Part shown: one piece after another, positions 34,626-47,345 of the stretch
Numbering within the stretch: position 1 is the first letter of the stretch
Layout of the letters: every line of letters begins with the position of its first letter
NCBI GenBank assembly: GCA_007922305.1
Contig: ML677386.1
Coordinates: forward strand, 12,877,830-12,941,829
DNA from: Dermatemys mawii
Taxonomy: Eukaryota > Chordata > Testudines > Dermatemydidae
Reading direction: 5' to 3'
Length of the DNA stretch: 64,000 nt
Notes under the pieces: generated by a model
Seen by the model: the letters and a program-made list of their open reading frames with translations, nothing else
Told to the model about the DNA's origin: nothing
Database searches by the model: none
Made by a program: the position numbers and the translations under genes

Positions 34626-35733
34626 CTTGCTGTGTTCTGTGTTGGATAGATATAGAAAGAATTATATTTATCTGGCTAGGTTTTTTTAAGATCACCCATC
34701 ACTATGGTGTTTGAGAACTTTCCATGACAAGTACACACAATAATGACATTTCTTTCATTATATATATATATAAAAAAAAGATTTAAAGGCAAAATAGGTC
34801 CCAGGCTACATTAGCATATATCAGAGCTCCATGGTTTTCTTTTTCCTAATTGGTTTTCATTGAGTAGTAATTTATTTTAGTGCTAGTTTGTCCCTTGGTT
34901 TGTGTGCCTGCACTGGGAGGTAAGGGGGAGAAAGAATCCTGTCACACCCTTACACCTCTGCACATGCTGCCTCCAGAGCAGGTATGGTGGGGATTGGGCA
35001 GAGTCCAGGCTCCTCTTCACCAACATCCCAGCCAGAAGAGCTGAGCCAGCAACGGGGACGGCAGCAGGAATCTGCTGTTGGTAGAAGCCAGCAGCAATCA
35101 CTACTCCCCTGCAGGAAGAAGGGGATGATGAGGTGGGAGTCTGGGGAGAGATCAGGGATCTGTGACTTTCTGAGTCATAAAGCCTTCCCTTGGATGCTCC
35201 TGGACATATGCAGCAATGTACCAAACTTTTACTATGGGCTGGGTCCTAGGACACAATCTAACCGTTAATGAAAGGAGAGGGAAACATTATTATATCTGGG
35301 AAGATGGAATGCTTTGTGCATCTCGTATTTTTAATTTTTGTATGTGTAGTAGTAGACCTTGCTGATAAGAACATTTATCTATAATGTGTATTAGCTGTAC
35401 TTTTATTTATTTAAATAGGTAATGGTGAGTTCTATGTTTGCATTATACCAAATTGGAAACAGACCCACTGCTATAGAAAGGGGATTTTAAAATGACGAGT
35501 TTGGCTGTCAGTGGCATCACAACATGGAAGCCATTTCCAAGACACCATAGATTATATGGTGACTGACACTATAGATGAATTCTTCCCTGTGCAGAGGGCA
35601 AGTGCAAGGCCTGTGTATCTCAAGTCTATGCATGGTTTAATTGTGACATCAGGCCTGCCTAGGACTTGTGCTGTCTCTCTGTGGTAGTAGTGAATTTTAC
35701 ATTATATAAAAGCTGCAATTCTTTGATCCTCTA
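34626..35733. other. Spacer with (TA)n tract
   Basis: (TA)n at 34759-34772. A GC-richer patch at 34900-35130 holds opposite-strand frames without motifs. Nothing recognised as a gene. Confidence 0.4.
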
Positions 35734-35936
35734 GATATGTCTACACTGCAATGTAAAGCTGAGCTTGGAACTTAGGCTCAAACCTAATTCCACCTCCCCC
35801 ATTTCGTCTACACACAAATAGTATTAACTCACAGCTCAGACCCAGAGTCCCAGGACTACACAGGGATGGAAGGTATGAGCCTGAATCAAGCCAGGACTCA
35901 GGGCTCAAGACTTATTGCTTTGCAATGTAGACATAG
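35734..35936. repeat. MITE with TATGTCTACA ends
   Basis: The left end gatatgtctacactgcaa and the reverse complement of the right end gctatgtctacattgcaa match closely over about 18 bp. The 200-bp body has no coding capacity. Confidence 0.65.
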
Positions 35937-36303
35937 CCTGTCACCGTTCCTCAGTAGGTCACATCTGAGACTACCATATTCAAGACAAACAGCTGAGAAA
36001 TAGGGCAGGTTACCCCCAAACTGGTAGTTATTCTATCATTAGATTATACCAAGCTGGTAACAAAAATAAACTTCTATTTCACCACACTAGTTAACAAAAA
36101 GTTAGATATGCAGTGTTCTTAGGCATTCCAGCCCTTATCTCACCACCCAGAAACTGGACTCTGATGAGTGGTTATTGAAAACCAATTTCTTTACATATAC
36201 GTTCCTTCTAATCTCAAGAGATCATCCACTTAGCCAGGTCAATATATAACTCAGACCTTACCTAATGATCACACTGGCGCCAATCCTTTACTAATTAAAA
36301 GCT

Positions 36304-36815
36304 GAAAAACAAGGAGTACTTGTGGCACCTTAGAGACTAACACATTTATTTGAGCATTAGCTTTCATAGGTTAACATCCCTTCATTAGATGCATAGAGTG
36401 GGACATAGGTAGATAGATATACAGAGAACATGAAAAGATGGGGGTTTCCATACCAACTCTAAGAGACTAATCAATTAAGATGAGCTATTATCAGCAGGAG
36501 AAAAAAAATTGTAGTGATAATCAGGATAGCCCATTTCAAACAGTTGACAAGAAGGTGTGAGTAACAGCAGGGAAAAATTAACAAGGGGAAATAGATTTCA
36601 GTTTGTATAATGACCCAGCTACTCACCATCTTTCTTCAAGCCTAATTTAATGATATCCAGTTTGCAAATTCATTCCAGTTCAGCAGTTTATCACTGGAGT
36701 CTGTTTCTGAAGATTTTTGTGTAATAATTGGCACTTTTAGGTCTGTTAATGAGTGACCAGAGAGATTGAAGTGTTCTCCTGCTGGTTTTTCAATGTTATG
36801 ATTCCTGATTATTTT
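36304..36815 (-). mobile_element. Penelope-like element 3' part, copy with tail
   Basis: Read on the minus strand: a decayed endonuclease C-terminal segment (36815 to about 36610; phrase caggaatcataacattgaaa), a spacer with gaaatctatttccccttgtt, and the tail (about 36400 to 36304) ending ggtgccacaagtactccttg. The hammerhead-like core has CTAATGA instead of CTGATGA. Order and orientation are the same as in the copy at 38440-39142. Confidence 0.7.
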
Positions 36816-38439
36816 TTTTAATAAAGCAATGTAAAAAATTTAGAATAGATATTTTAGATTTTTATGAAATGTTTTGATAATGATGAATCAGTAAAGAGAG
36901 TACTGTGGAAAGCTAATATACTGGGGATTTCATTCAGTATTCCATTAAACAGAAGGTGCAAACATAATTACATGGAATGTCAGAGACATGAACGATCCCA
37001 TTAAAAGAAAAGAGGTTATGAAATATTTATGTAAAGCTAACTGCAAAATGCTTCTATTTAAAGAGAATCATTACTTAAAAACAGAGTATGACAGTCTAAA
37101 TCAGAATTGGACAGGACAATTCTTCTAATAGAAAGGGGAAGAAGTACAGTGGTATAGATACACACAGGAAACCTTTATGGAAAATTACATCATTTCAAAT
37201 TAGTAGAGAATTATACCCCTGATCAAAAATCCTACAGAAAGAAGCACATCCTCTATAACTTCCATTGATGTTTAGATTAATGTCTATAGAACCCCTTTGG
37301 TTTCATCCCTGTTAAATTCCATAGGACTCTTCCATGAGGAGATCAACTGACTGCTCCCCCCTGCAGATTGGATAGTGAAAGATGAAAGTTTTTGATACAA
37401 TTTGAGTTGTACAGTAAGGACAAGCAGTTAATATGGTTCTAATATTGCAATATATAATATGTGAGATACTGAGCACTCTCAAGTCCCATGGAGTTGAGTC
37501 CAATAAAAGCCCAGTGCCACTGTCCTTAGATTGAATTCTTATGTAAACATAAAACTGATTTATGTATATTAGTGAAAGAACGTTAGCTTGAGAGCAGAAC
37601 ATCTCTGTCATTCTAACATCAACACTGGTTTGGTCAAATTCTCTGTTTTTGCAATTTCATTGAAGTTAATGGAGTTAAAAGAATTTGGCATTTTGTCTTT
37701 GATGGTGCTTAGGGGCAGATCATTAGGCAGTGAAAAATTTACTTCAGTGGTGCCATGACCATTTATGCTACCTGAGGATCTGCCCCTTAAAATTTGCATA
37801 ACATTTTGCAGTCAATGTCATATTCTCAAATAACAAAAACTTTTTAAAAAAATAGCCTTATTTATTTCTAATTGGAAAAAAAAGCACTTTCAATGCATTT
37901 CTTTGGGGTGGTAAATCACTTATCATCAGCTTCTTCATCCAAATAGGGACAATATTACTTCACTCCCTCAGGAGGATGGGTCTGAGGCTTAGTTTGGTAG
38001 TAGTTGTAATGCACTTTGAAAACCTCGGCTGGAAAAGACGTATTAAGTGTAAAAGATTATTTTTGCTGAGTATCTTTGCTGTGAATGAAAGAGAAAAAGA
38101 ATGTTGCTCTATGTAGTGATTTTTTTCCCCAAGGAATTTTTTTCCTGTCAGATAAATGGCAACCTAAATTTTCCCACAAACTAGCTGAGCAATTCTTCAG
38201 TTACGGGGAGGAAAAGTGTGGGGAAGACACAGTAACTATATACTCAGGGAGCATATAGTCTGCAACATAAAATAAAGTATCAGAGCTCACTGCTTATGAG
38301 TGACAAGTCCAGTCCAGGAATCTCAGAAGGATGCTGCTTGGTAGTATAAGATTCCAGTTCAGCTGGCATCATTGTGAATAGTTTGTTGAATAAGTTAACA
38401 GACAAACTTTTTGCTGATTAACTATACACTCTCCACATA
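36816..38439. other. AT-rich spacer
   Basis: No gene or repeat recognised. Frames at 37312-37611 and 37608-37799 lack motifs. Confidence 0.4.
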
Positions 38440-39142
38440 TCTATTCAAGCAACACCCTCATAGGACCTAATCACATGAGCCACGCCATCAGGGTCTCGTT
38501 CACCTGCACATCTATCAATGTGATATATGCTGCCATGTGCCAGCAGTGCCCCTCTGACTATTACATTGGCCAAACCAGACAATCTCTATGCAAAAGAATA
38601 AATGGACAGAAATCTGACATCAGGAATCATAACATTCAAAAACCAGTAGAAGAACACTTCAATCTTTCTGGTCACTCAGTAACAAACTTAAAAGTGGCAA
38701 TTCTTCAACAGAAAATTTCAAAAACAGACTCCAGCAAGAAGCTGCTGAACTGGAATTAATTTGCAAACTGGATACTATTAAAATAAGCTTGAAGAAAGAT
38801 GGGGAGTGGCTGGGTCATTACACAAACTGAAATCTATTTCCCCATGTTATTTTTTTCCCTACTGTTACTCACACCTTCTTGCCAACTGCTTGAAATGAGC
38901 CATCCTGATTATAACTAAAAGAGTTTTTTTTTCCTTCTGCTAATAATAGTGGACCTTAACTGATTAATCCACTTAAGGGTGGTATGGCAATCTCCACCTT
39001 TTCGTGTTCTCTGTGTATATACATATCTTCCTACTGTATATTCCACTCTATGCATCTGATGAAGTGGGTTTTAGCCCACAAAAGCTTATGCCCAAATAAA
39101 CTGGTTAGTTTCTAAGGTGCCACAAGTACTCCTCATTCTTTG
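38440..39142 (+). mobile_element. Penelope-like element, GIY-YIG endonuclease and tail
   Basis: The frame 38475-38759 encodes VIYAAMCQQCPSDYYIGQTR followed by QSLCKRINGQKSDIRNHNIQ, the Cys-pair and GIY-YIG core of the Penelope endonuclease. The ILQQKISKTD region is then shifted. After the coding part comes a 3' spacer and a tail (39050-39142) with CTGATGA, GTGGG/CCCAC stem and AAAA in place of GAAA. The reverse transcriptase part is absent, so this is a 5'-truncated copy. Confidence 0.85.
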
Positions 39143-39257
39143 TGTTATGTCAGTCAGCAGAGAATCATATGCAGTAATGTATGCAAATCATTTAGACAGA
39201 AAAGAAAAGAAAGTTAACAAGGCTTGACTGTATTCATTTTGGATGCTGTTGCTGCTG

Positions 39258-39547
39258 AGGGCTTGTCTACACTATCGCTTAAGTCGATGTAATTTATGTC
39301 ACTCCAAGGTGTGAAAAAGTCATCCCGCTGAGCAATGTAAGTTACGTCAACTTAAAGCAGTGTCCACACTGCACTATGTCAGTGGGAGATGCTCACCCCT
39401 GACATAGCTTCCACCTCTCATTGAGGTGAAGTAATTCTGCTGGTGGGAGGTTACTCTTCTGTGGACATAGTGCATCTTCACCAGATACTCTACGATGCAG
39501 CTGTGCAAACGTAGCGCAGTAGAACAGACTAGCCCTGAGACACCACT
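39258..39547. repeat. MITE fragment with GGGCTTGTCTACAC end
   Basis: The left end agggcttgtctacactat belongs to the same family as the MITE at 43565-44185. The right end is not found; the hAT palindrome begins directly at its edge, and sequence after that is unrelated, so it is truncated. Confidence 0.5.
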
Positions 39548-39555
39548 CTCTAGAG

Positions 39556-39880
39556 CAGGGATCAGCAACCTTGGCAGTCGGCTCCACAGGGTAAGCACCC
39601 TTGGTGAACCCGGCCAGTTTGTTTACCTGCCGCGTCCACAGGTTCGGCCAATCGCGGCTCCCGCTGGCCACGGTTAGCTGCTCCAGTCCAATGGGGGCTG
39701 CGGGAAGGGGCAGCCAGCATCGCTTCACTTCCTGCAGCCCCCATTGGACCGGAGCGGTGAACCGTGGCCAGTGGGAACCGCGATCAGCCAAACCTGTGGA
39801 TGTGGCAGGTAAACAAACCAGCTGGCCCCGCCAAGGGTGCTTACCCTGGCAGGGCCATGTGACAAGGCTACCAATCCCTG
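39556..39880. mobile_element. hAT palindromic MITE, 325 bp, perfect 8-bp target duplication
   Basis: Starts CAGGGATCAGCAACCTT and ends in its imperfect inverse AAGGCTACCAATCCCTG. CTCTAGAG occurs on both sides (39548-39555 and 39881-39888). The whole body is palindromic: aatgggggctgcggg pairs with ctgcagcccccatt around a centre near 39720. It is GC-rich. The 100-168-codon frames on both strands across 39393-39910 are shadows of the palindrome. Confidence 0.85.
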
Positions 39881-39888
39881 CTCTAGAG

Positions 39889-42800
39889 GGTAAATCCATT
39901 TAGGGTTCAAGCCTGCACTCTTTGTTCAAGCTTTATTCTCCACTGAAAACAATGGGAGTCTTACCTATTAAGGAATAAAGGATTGGACCCACAGGAAGTT
40001 GGGCAACATGGCTCTCTCAACCCTTATCTCAAAAATGTAACTAAGGGGATTAATCTTTCAACCTGCACGTAGAGCATCCCTTTAATGACAATGGGACCAC
40101 TAGAACTACTCATATGAGAAAGGGTCGTAAAAGCTGTGATAAGGTTTGGAGGTTCACAAAACTAAATGGAGGGCAGTTTTTCCTGATTGCGGGTGGCCCG
40201 ATGCTCCTCTGATTTGTACCTAGATATTTAGCCCAAGATCAACAGAAGTATCTAGGGATCTTACTTCCACTGATTTTAATTTAAGTGAGGAGCCTAAATA
40301 TCTTTGTGGGTATGGCTATTAGTTCCTGATTCTCATTTACACTAAAGGTAGGTTTCATGATTCTAGAAGTGTAAAGGGGCTTTAAAGTAGGAGCACATTA
40401 TATCAGCATCCACTTTCAGGCTACTTTGCATTGCCATAGCAACAGTGCGGCCTTAGTATGAATGGGAATGAGGTTTTAGACGTATGCAGAGTACTCTGAT
40501 TTGCTAGTTTTACACTCAGTTTGTATGGGTGTAAATGAATGACCACATGAAATATTTGTTCCTATAATATTTTAAAGGTTTAATTAAAACCATATCTTAT
40601 TTGGGAAAACAAGCTTAAACTATGAAGAAAATTGCTCAGACTTCTTCAGTTTTAGAGGTTTATATGTGATCAGTCATAATTCATGTTTCACCACTTGGTC
40701 AATCATTTAAATCCCCTTTAATATTTTTTAATCTAAATGTAAATTGAATGCTTATTATTTGGAGTGCAAAGGTGAAGGAATGGATAAAGGATCCTTCTTG
40801 TGACGTAACCAAACTCACCAATAGACATATGGAATTATCTTTGGTAAGTGTATAATGTATAAACTTTAGCAGAAAGAATTATATTAAATTATGGAATTAA
40901 TTATACTCAGCAGAAGGTATTGAACATTAAGTTTTCATACATGTTGATAAGTGATGCTTTTAGTACCCTATCCCATCCAAGATAATGGGAAAAGGTGCAA
41001 ATACTGTATTGAGAAAGAGCTAAGTAATGGTAATTAATTAATCCTGATAAATTTAGAGGATCTATGTGAGAATTATCCTTCTGAATTATGAAATAAGACA
41101 AAAGGTGAACTGCAAAATTTTCGTAGAAAACCTGAAAACTAAAACCATCAGTGGAATGTGTTGACTTTAAAAATAAGTTCACTTACATTACTTACTCATT
41201 ATTGCTTTGAGTTTTTCAATTCAACTTTAAAAGAAATAATACACTTAAAAGAACTGATTTCTACAGTGCCAAAAAGATAATTAATTCCAATAGAAAATGA
41301 GCCGGTAGAGTCAAAGAATCTGTTCTGAATCAATTTTTTGCATTGCCACTATTCTGCAGTCAATGAAGATGTTACATGTTACTTTCTTTACAGTGGGGGT
41401 TATATTTTAATAGTCTCCTACATGAAAGGAAAAAAATGAAAATCTGACCTTCATTGTGTATTATGAAGAGTGTTGTATGGAATATGCTGATTTTGCTTGG
41501 TGAATTTCATAGCAAAACCAATTCTTTTCATGAAAATTCCAAAAATGTCAGCACTGTGGAAGTCCACTAAACTGGGTAAATTTCCATGGAAATTAATGTA
41601 TAGGCAGACTTCAAACAGCATGCATCCTGTATTATTACACTGCAATGTAGCAAAGAAGAGTAAGGCCTTTCAGAAACAATCCAGAAATAGGAAATAAAAA
41701 AAATATATTTCTGCAGTGCCGTACATGTTTTTGTTCTTGTTTTAGATGGCTCCAAAGGTAATGCATGGAGGGGGGAATGTGGGGTCATGTGCCTCCCACA
41801 TGTCACTTCTGGCTCCATCTAAAATGAAAACAAAACAGTTCTGCACTGTCTCTGGAGGGGGCAGTTAGAACTCCTCTATTTAACACAGAATATTCAAAGT
41901 GAGGGGGCACCATCAGGTTTCCTGATTCTCAGGTTTGTTCACTGTCACCTGATAATGCCCCAGAAGGGATCATCCATGATCTGATAATAGCTAGGACATG
42001 GTAGTTTTTCAGCCCACCTCATTCCGCCATGCACACCATTTACATGGGAAAGGGCATAGAAATGAGCTATACTGACTCTGTCATCTGAGGACTCCTCTAT
42101 GTTGGTGAATTCTCACATGGCATGATTTGCCCAGTTACTGGTCTCTTTGCATTGCTGAAAATGCACCAAAGGACTAAACTTGTCCCCATTAACTAAATCT
42201 TATATATATGCATAATTGGCCAGACTCTGCTCTCAGTTAAACTTGTATAAATCTGAATTATTCACATTAAATCCAATGAAGTTACTCTGCATTACCCTGG
42301 TCTAATATGTGTGTGCGTGTGTGTGTACAGATATGCACACACACACATTCCTAATGATAGCTTGTAAAGAGCCTCTATCCAAAGAAACACTTTTCTGGGA
42401 ATGACACTTTTTTTCAACATCCTTTGAAATTCCATGCCCATCTGTTGAACTGTCAGTTTTGAGGTGTACGCTAAATCCAGCACTGCAGAAAAAAATCTAG
42501 GATATTTTTTCTTCCTTTGCTATTTAACTTTGTAATTCAGCTGAATGCAGAATAAGAAACACAGGTTTGGACCATAAACTGAGCTGGCAAAGAAGTTTTC
42601 CCTTTTACTAATAAGGTAACCGTTCACCAAGGTGCTTGATTTGCAAGCACAGGTTTTCTTTCCTTGAAGATCTCCTAGCCTACACCCAAAAGAGTCAGAG
42701 AAAAAAAATACACAAAAAATAGGGACAGTATATTTTAAATCATTATCAGCATGGTGGATTTCTCGTGCATGTTTGTACATGCCTCTAAACTTGATTGGGG

Positions 42801-43564
42801 ATTCTTTGAATTATTATACTGTAAATGTTAAATAATAAGGTAACTATGTCTCCTTTTTTGTGTAGTTTGCCTTTAGAATCTCTTAAAAGCTCTGCTGCTT
42901 ACAGTGACTAGCAGTGATTTAATATTCACATCAGGACAGATTGTAAGACAAGAGACTTACACTGTGCTTTTTCATGGAGGTCTGACTTTTGTATTTTCCT
43001 GTTTAGCAATTCTCTAAATCTTAATAAAAAAAAGTTTTCACAACTATTTCTTCTGACTCCCACAAGAATGATATTGTGAATAAGAACTGGTGTTTATACA
43101 TATTGGGCCAGATTTGCTATTTTATTATTCCAGTTTTAAACATCATTTGGGAGCTGATATGATGCCTTTTGCAATATAACCTCTTCTACATTACTCTAGG
43201 GCATTGGTTCAATACAACAGTATAAACTCAGGGAAAGAATGCTACCGTGAGCTACCAAATTACCCAAAACATTTCTGACAGCACTAAGGTTTTCCTTAGA
43301 AATCTGTTTACAAAACTCTTGACTCAGTCCAACCCTGCTCATTTTATGGCATCATTAATTCTTAATATTTTCAAAACTTTGACCTATTTTCTCATTTTGG
43401 GGTGTGACTGTGAGAGTTGTGAAGAATTAACACTTCCTACTGATTTCAATGAGAGATCCTCATCATGTCTCAAGTCCTGGCATGTTAAGCATGTTTATAA
43501 ATCTGAGTGTTTTGTGTACTCTGTCTCTTTCCTCAGCCTCCACCACTCACTAACAACATTTTCT
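39889..43564. other. AT-rich spacer with old MITE traces
   Basis: No gene recognised. Traces of old palindromic repeats: about 40315-40540 (gtgtaaaggggctttaaag) and 42218-42300 (ccagactctgctctcag). Opposed GT and CA tracts lie at 42309-42347. Confidence 0.4.
42309..42347. repeat. Opposed (GT)n and (CA)n tracts
   Basis: A GT tract (42309-42326) is followed by 9 nt and a CA tract (42336-42347), so the two can pair as a hairpin or cruciform. Confidence 0.75.
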
Positions 43565-44185
43565 AAGGGCATGTCTACACAATAGCCCAAAATTGACCTG
43601 TGTTAGGTCAACTTACAGCCATGGTAGTAATTATTGTGGTGGCTGATGTCCACACGACCCTCCCTCTGTTGGTGAGGCACATCCTTACCAGGAGCATTTC
43701 CACCAACTGAAGAGGGGCAGTGCGCGTGTGTGTGGTGGGGGTGTCTGAGAGCCTCCCCATGCAGTTCCCTGCTGGGAGCCCAGCTGCCTCCCCACCCCCA
43801 GCTCTCAGCTCCCCGTTTCGAGCTAGGAGTCAGGGCCAGCTGCCGGGCTTCTCACCTCCCTGAAAGGGAAGTGGGGAGCCTCCAGACAGCAACCTGGCTG
43901 GGAGCAGGGATTCTAGGGTAGCCAGGCTGTAGCTGCCTGACTTTCTTATCAATTTCAAAATTGACAAGACAGCCAACAGCTGATGCAAGGCATGTAGTGT
44001 CTACACAGACACTTGTCATTCTAACTATGCTGACATAATCCCTATGCCTTTTGTGAAGGTGGAGATTAATATGTCAGTGAGGGCACTTACATCAGTGGGA
44101 CAAGGCTGTAGTGTGCACGCTGACATAATTAGGCTGACATAAAGTGCCTTATGTTGGTCTACGTAAGTAGTGTAGACCAGGCCTT
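43565..44185. mobile_element. MITE of about 620 bp with AAGG..GTCTACAC ends
   Basis: The left end aagggcatgtctacaca and the reverse complement of the right end aaggcctggtctacacta form a terminal inverted repeat. Sub-terminal gacataa/ttatgtc motifs recur inside. The middle (43720-43920) is GC-rich and unlike the ends. No transposase; the target duplication is not clear. Confidence 0.65.
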
Positions 44186-45604
44186 GGCTGGTGGACTTTT
44201 GGAAAATTCAAAATCCTGTTAATGGCACCCTATCCTACACTAAATGGGTGAAAGAAATTGAGAGATATCTCCATTTCAAATACTTCAGAACTCTTCAATT
44301 TTGGTGCACAAAGGAATGTCAATGGGAGTCGTACAGAATTTCCAAGTTGTTAAGGCATTTCATTACATCTGGATTTGTTGTATTTTGGCCTAATATATTA
44401 ATGTCTAAATGAAATACACAATCAGTAAATGTGCCTCAATCCATTTATTTAGGTATTTAAATTATCCACACCACAAGAGCACCTAAGCATCGAACATACG
44501 CTTATTGCATACAGTCTATGACCTCCAACCCGAAAACAGGCTCTCTTATGGAAAAGCAGCTATTTCACAATAGTAGTGCATAAGACTCAACACTTCAGCA
44601 TCCAAAGACAGTAAAACAACATGCCTGATTTGAAATAAACAAACTAAATACAAATCTCCAGCTTTGGATTCGTTTGAATAGCCTACATGAGAAGATATGC
44701 TATTGTTGAATGATCAGCCTACAAGTACTTTTATGTAAATCTCATTCAAGCTGCTTTTGTCACAAAATTAATTCTTTTCAATGAATTTTTTTTACATTTC
44801 CCACAGGATAAGTAAGGCTTTGGTGTATTATTTTGGGCATAATTTAGTTATTCAAATAAGCCTTTTCTTATTAATAGTAAGATCTTACTTCCTTTTACAT
44901 TAAGGCTCCTTTATACCACTTTGGGAGTGTAAAATAGCCTTAAAGTGGGCATACGTTGCATTTAAACTCACTTTAAGGCCACTTTACACTGGTAGAATGG
45001 TGTCGAGTCTTAGTGTAAATGAGAATTAGGACCTAAATGTTTAAGATTATGGCCCCAGTCCCAAATCCTGCTAACTCAGTGGGACTACTCATAAGTAAAG
45101 CTTTGTAGGACTGGACACTAACAGAGCTGCATTCCTCATTTTTATATTTTACTGTTAGCAAATTCTTTGTGTCTTAGTGTGTAGTCAATGGAAAAGAAGT
45201 TGCTTCAGAGATAAGAAAGTTAATATATGCCACTGGCTTTTCTTTTCTTTTCTAGACTAAACTGAAACAAGACATTCCTTTCTTAGGGCATTTATAAGCA
45301 AAGTCACTGAAAATTATTTTATTCCTAGGAGAAAATTATACTTACAATCATTTCTATATTAAATAACAATGTATGTTTCCATTATTCTGTCTTATCCCAG
45401 TTTTCCTTCTCTGGTATTTTTGTCAAACCAATTTCTGGTGTATTGAAATATCTTGTGCCTTCCATTAAGTAACAAAGTTGCCATTAAGAACATATTCTAA
45501 TGAATATAATTCTGCCCCCAATTACCTTTATCTTGGTTATGGGATTTTGAAGGCCAGATTCTGCGCTCATTTGCACAAGTGTAAATTTTGAGTAACACCA
45601 CTGA
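44186..45604. other. Spacer with old MITE trace
   Basis: About 44895-45035 (ttataccactttgggagtgt, then gtgtaaatgagaattagg) resembles the trace near 40330-40480. The 73-codon frame at 44191-44412 has no motif. Confidence 0.35.
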
Positions 45605-45730
45605 GAGTAGAACTGGGTGAATTTTTTCAGAAAATTTTTTTTATTCACTGAAAAATACAGTTTTGCTTAACCTGAAACTATTTATGGACTCATTGAATTT
45701 GTCAGATAGTCTCATTTTAAATTATTTTGG
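45605..45730. repeat. MITE-like repeat, TAGAACTGG family
   Basis: gtagaactgggtgaat, then ttcactgaaaaatacagttt and cctgaaactatttatgga parallel the segment at 57600-57770 and the host repeat at 29232. Confidence 0.5.
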
Positions 45731-45925
45731 GGGAGGGCCTAGATTCACAAGGGGACTTGACTGCCATTAAAGGAGAAGGAGGTACACTCTTTTTACCCAA
45801 CAGCCTAATCGTTAGAGCACTCACCCCAGCTGTGGGCAGGGACTGGACCCCAGGTGAGAGTCTTAACCACCAGGCTTTAGAATCATTCTCTCTCTCTCCC
45901 TTCCACCCCATGGCCCAATGAATAA
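45731..45925 (+). repeat. Possible tRNA-derived SINE fragment
   Basis: The phrase cctaatcgttagagcactca followed by cccagctgtgggcagggact resembles a tRNA A-box region of SINEs. No B box or tail could be confirmed. Opposite-strand 64-codon frames are shadows. Confidence 0.3.
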
Positions 45926-47129
45926 GTATTTATACAAAGTGGATCATTCATATCTTTATTTGCTCAAAAGAGTTATTTTAATATTTTATAGAGTTATTTT
46001 AATATACTGAAATAATGCCACCTTTTAACAAAACATTCGGTATCCAATTGCGTAATCACTGATTTAACACTGTAAATCATCTTCATAATGTTTAATATTT
46101 AATAGGGGTTCTCAGTGATTAAAGTAGACTGGGAAATGCTTGAAAAAAAATCTGTTCCTGTTCCTCCTTATACGAAGAAAAAAAGGAGACTCACAAAAAT
46201 GGTGCTAGGAAGTGACATTAAAGTTGGCTGGGTTTCCTGTTCTTAGAAGTCTTATTTTAGAATCAAAGTTTGTCACACAAGAAAATCAGATATATTTTTA
46301 CACATCTGAAAGAAAATAGGCTATTGTGATATAATTAGCATTTCTTTAACTATAATTAAGTTTGTGTCAGGACTCCAGGGCTTAAAAGTGACAAGCAATT
46401 ATTCACTGCACACTGGAACTTGACAAGCAACAGCATCTCATCTAAAATATATTTGAAAAACCACTTCAGGAAAAAGAAAATACATGTTTAGATACTTCCT
46501 CAAATTGAAAGGTCATCAGGTCCCTATCACAAAGTCCGAACTAAAATGCAGAATTATTTTTAAAAGCACTATGTAGCTGAAAAATTACCAGAAATTGCCA
46601 AAAAGCTAAATGATTTATATGCACAATGGGCCAGATTTTAAAAAGGTATTTAGGCATCTAAAGATGCATGTAGATGCCTAGTGCAATTTTCAGAAGCACC
46701 AGGATTTCACCTGTGATTTTTAGGTTTTTTGCTGTTCATTTTTGTTTCCCATTGATTCTTCCTAATTTCAATTTTATCTTCTACAGCTTATGTGCTTTTC
46801 TTTTGGCTTTACTTGGACCAATTTCTACTTTTAGAATGAGTATGTCTTACTCTGAATAGGTTTACACACCTTGCTATTTAACAGTGTTGGACATCAACAT
46901 TTTTGTTTGCTTATCCTAAAGTCTTAGGACTGCAGAATTGGGCGGGAAGTGCCAGGAGACTAGTTCTCTCATGTTATTTGGGTTCTTGGCTACAATGTGG
47001 ACAACTGAAAAACATATTTGAACATTTTAAATCTTCATAAAGATTTGGTTCCAGAAATGGTTGACATTTTTTGGATATACCAGTGCACATCTTATTTCTT
47101 TTCAAACCAGTACACCTGTTCTTATTTAG
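45926..47129. other. AT-rich spacer
   Basis: A short MITE-like trace at 46627-46710 (gggccagattttaaaaaggt; palindromic gcatctaaagatgc). No gene recognised. Confidence 0.4.
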
Positions 47130-47345
47130 TACCAACACTCTTTCTAGAACTCCTTACTCACAGAGATGTTAGAGAAGCTTCCACCTTCACTCTATATCTC
47201 AAATTGAAGACCCAGCTGTTTCCCCTCTACTTTCAACTGTCAGCTTTTCATTGCAAACTGTGTTATTAAATAGTTGTACATCTTTTGTAAAGCACCTTAA
47301 GATGGCTTGACAGGATAGAGCACTATGTAATTTCAAATTGTTTTA
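47130..47345 (+). repeat. L2/RTE-type LINE 3' end fragment
   Basis: Frame wording LLTHRDVREASTFTLYLKLK, then TQLFPLYF, resembles the C-terminal FK..LKTHLF motif of L2-like ORF2. It is followed by tgtaaagcaccttaagatgg and gagcactatgtaa, like an L2 tail. The first half of the 83-codon frame is unrelated. Confidence 0.5.

Noticed and set aside
39393..39910. Overlapping frames of up to 168 codons on both strands
   Set aside because: They lie on a GC-rich palindromic hAT MITE; symmetry and composition explain frames on both strands.
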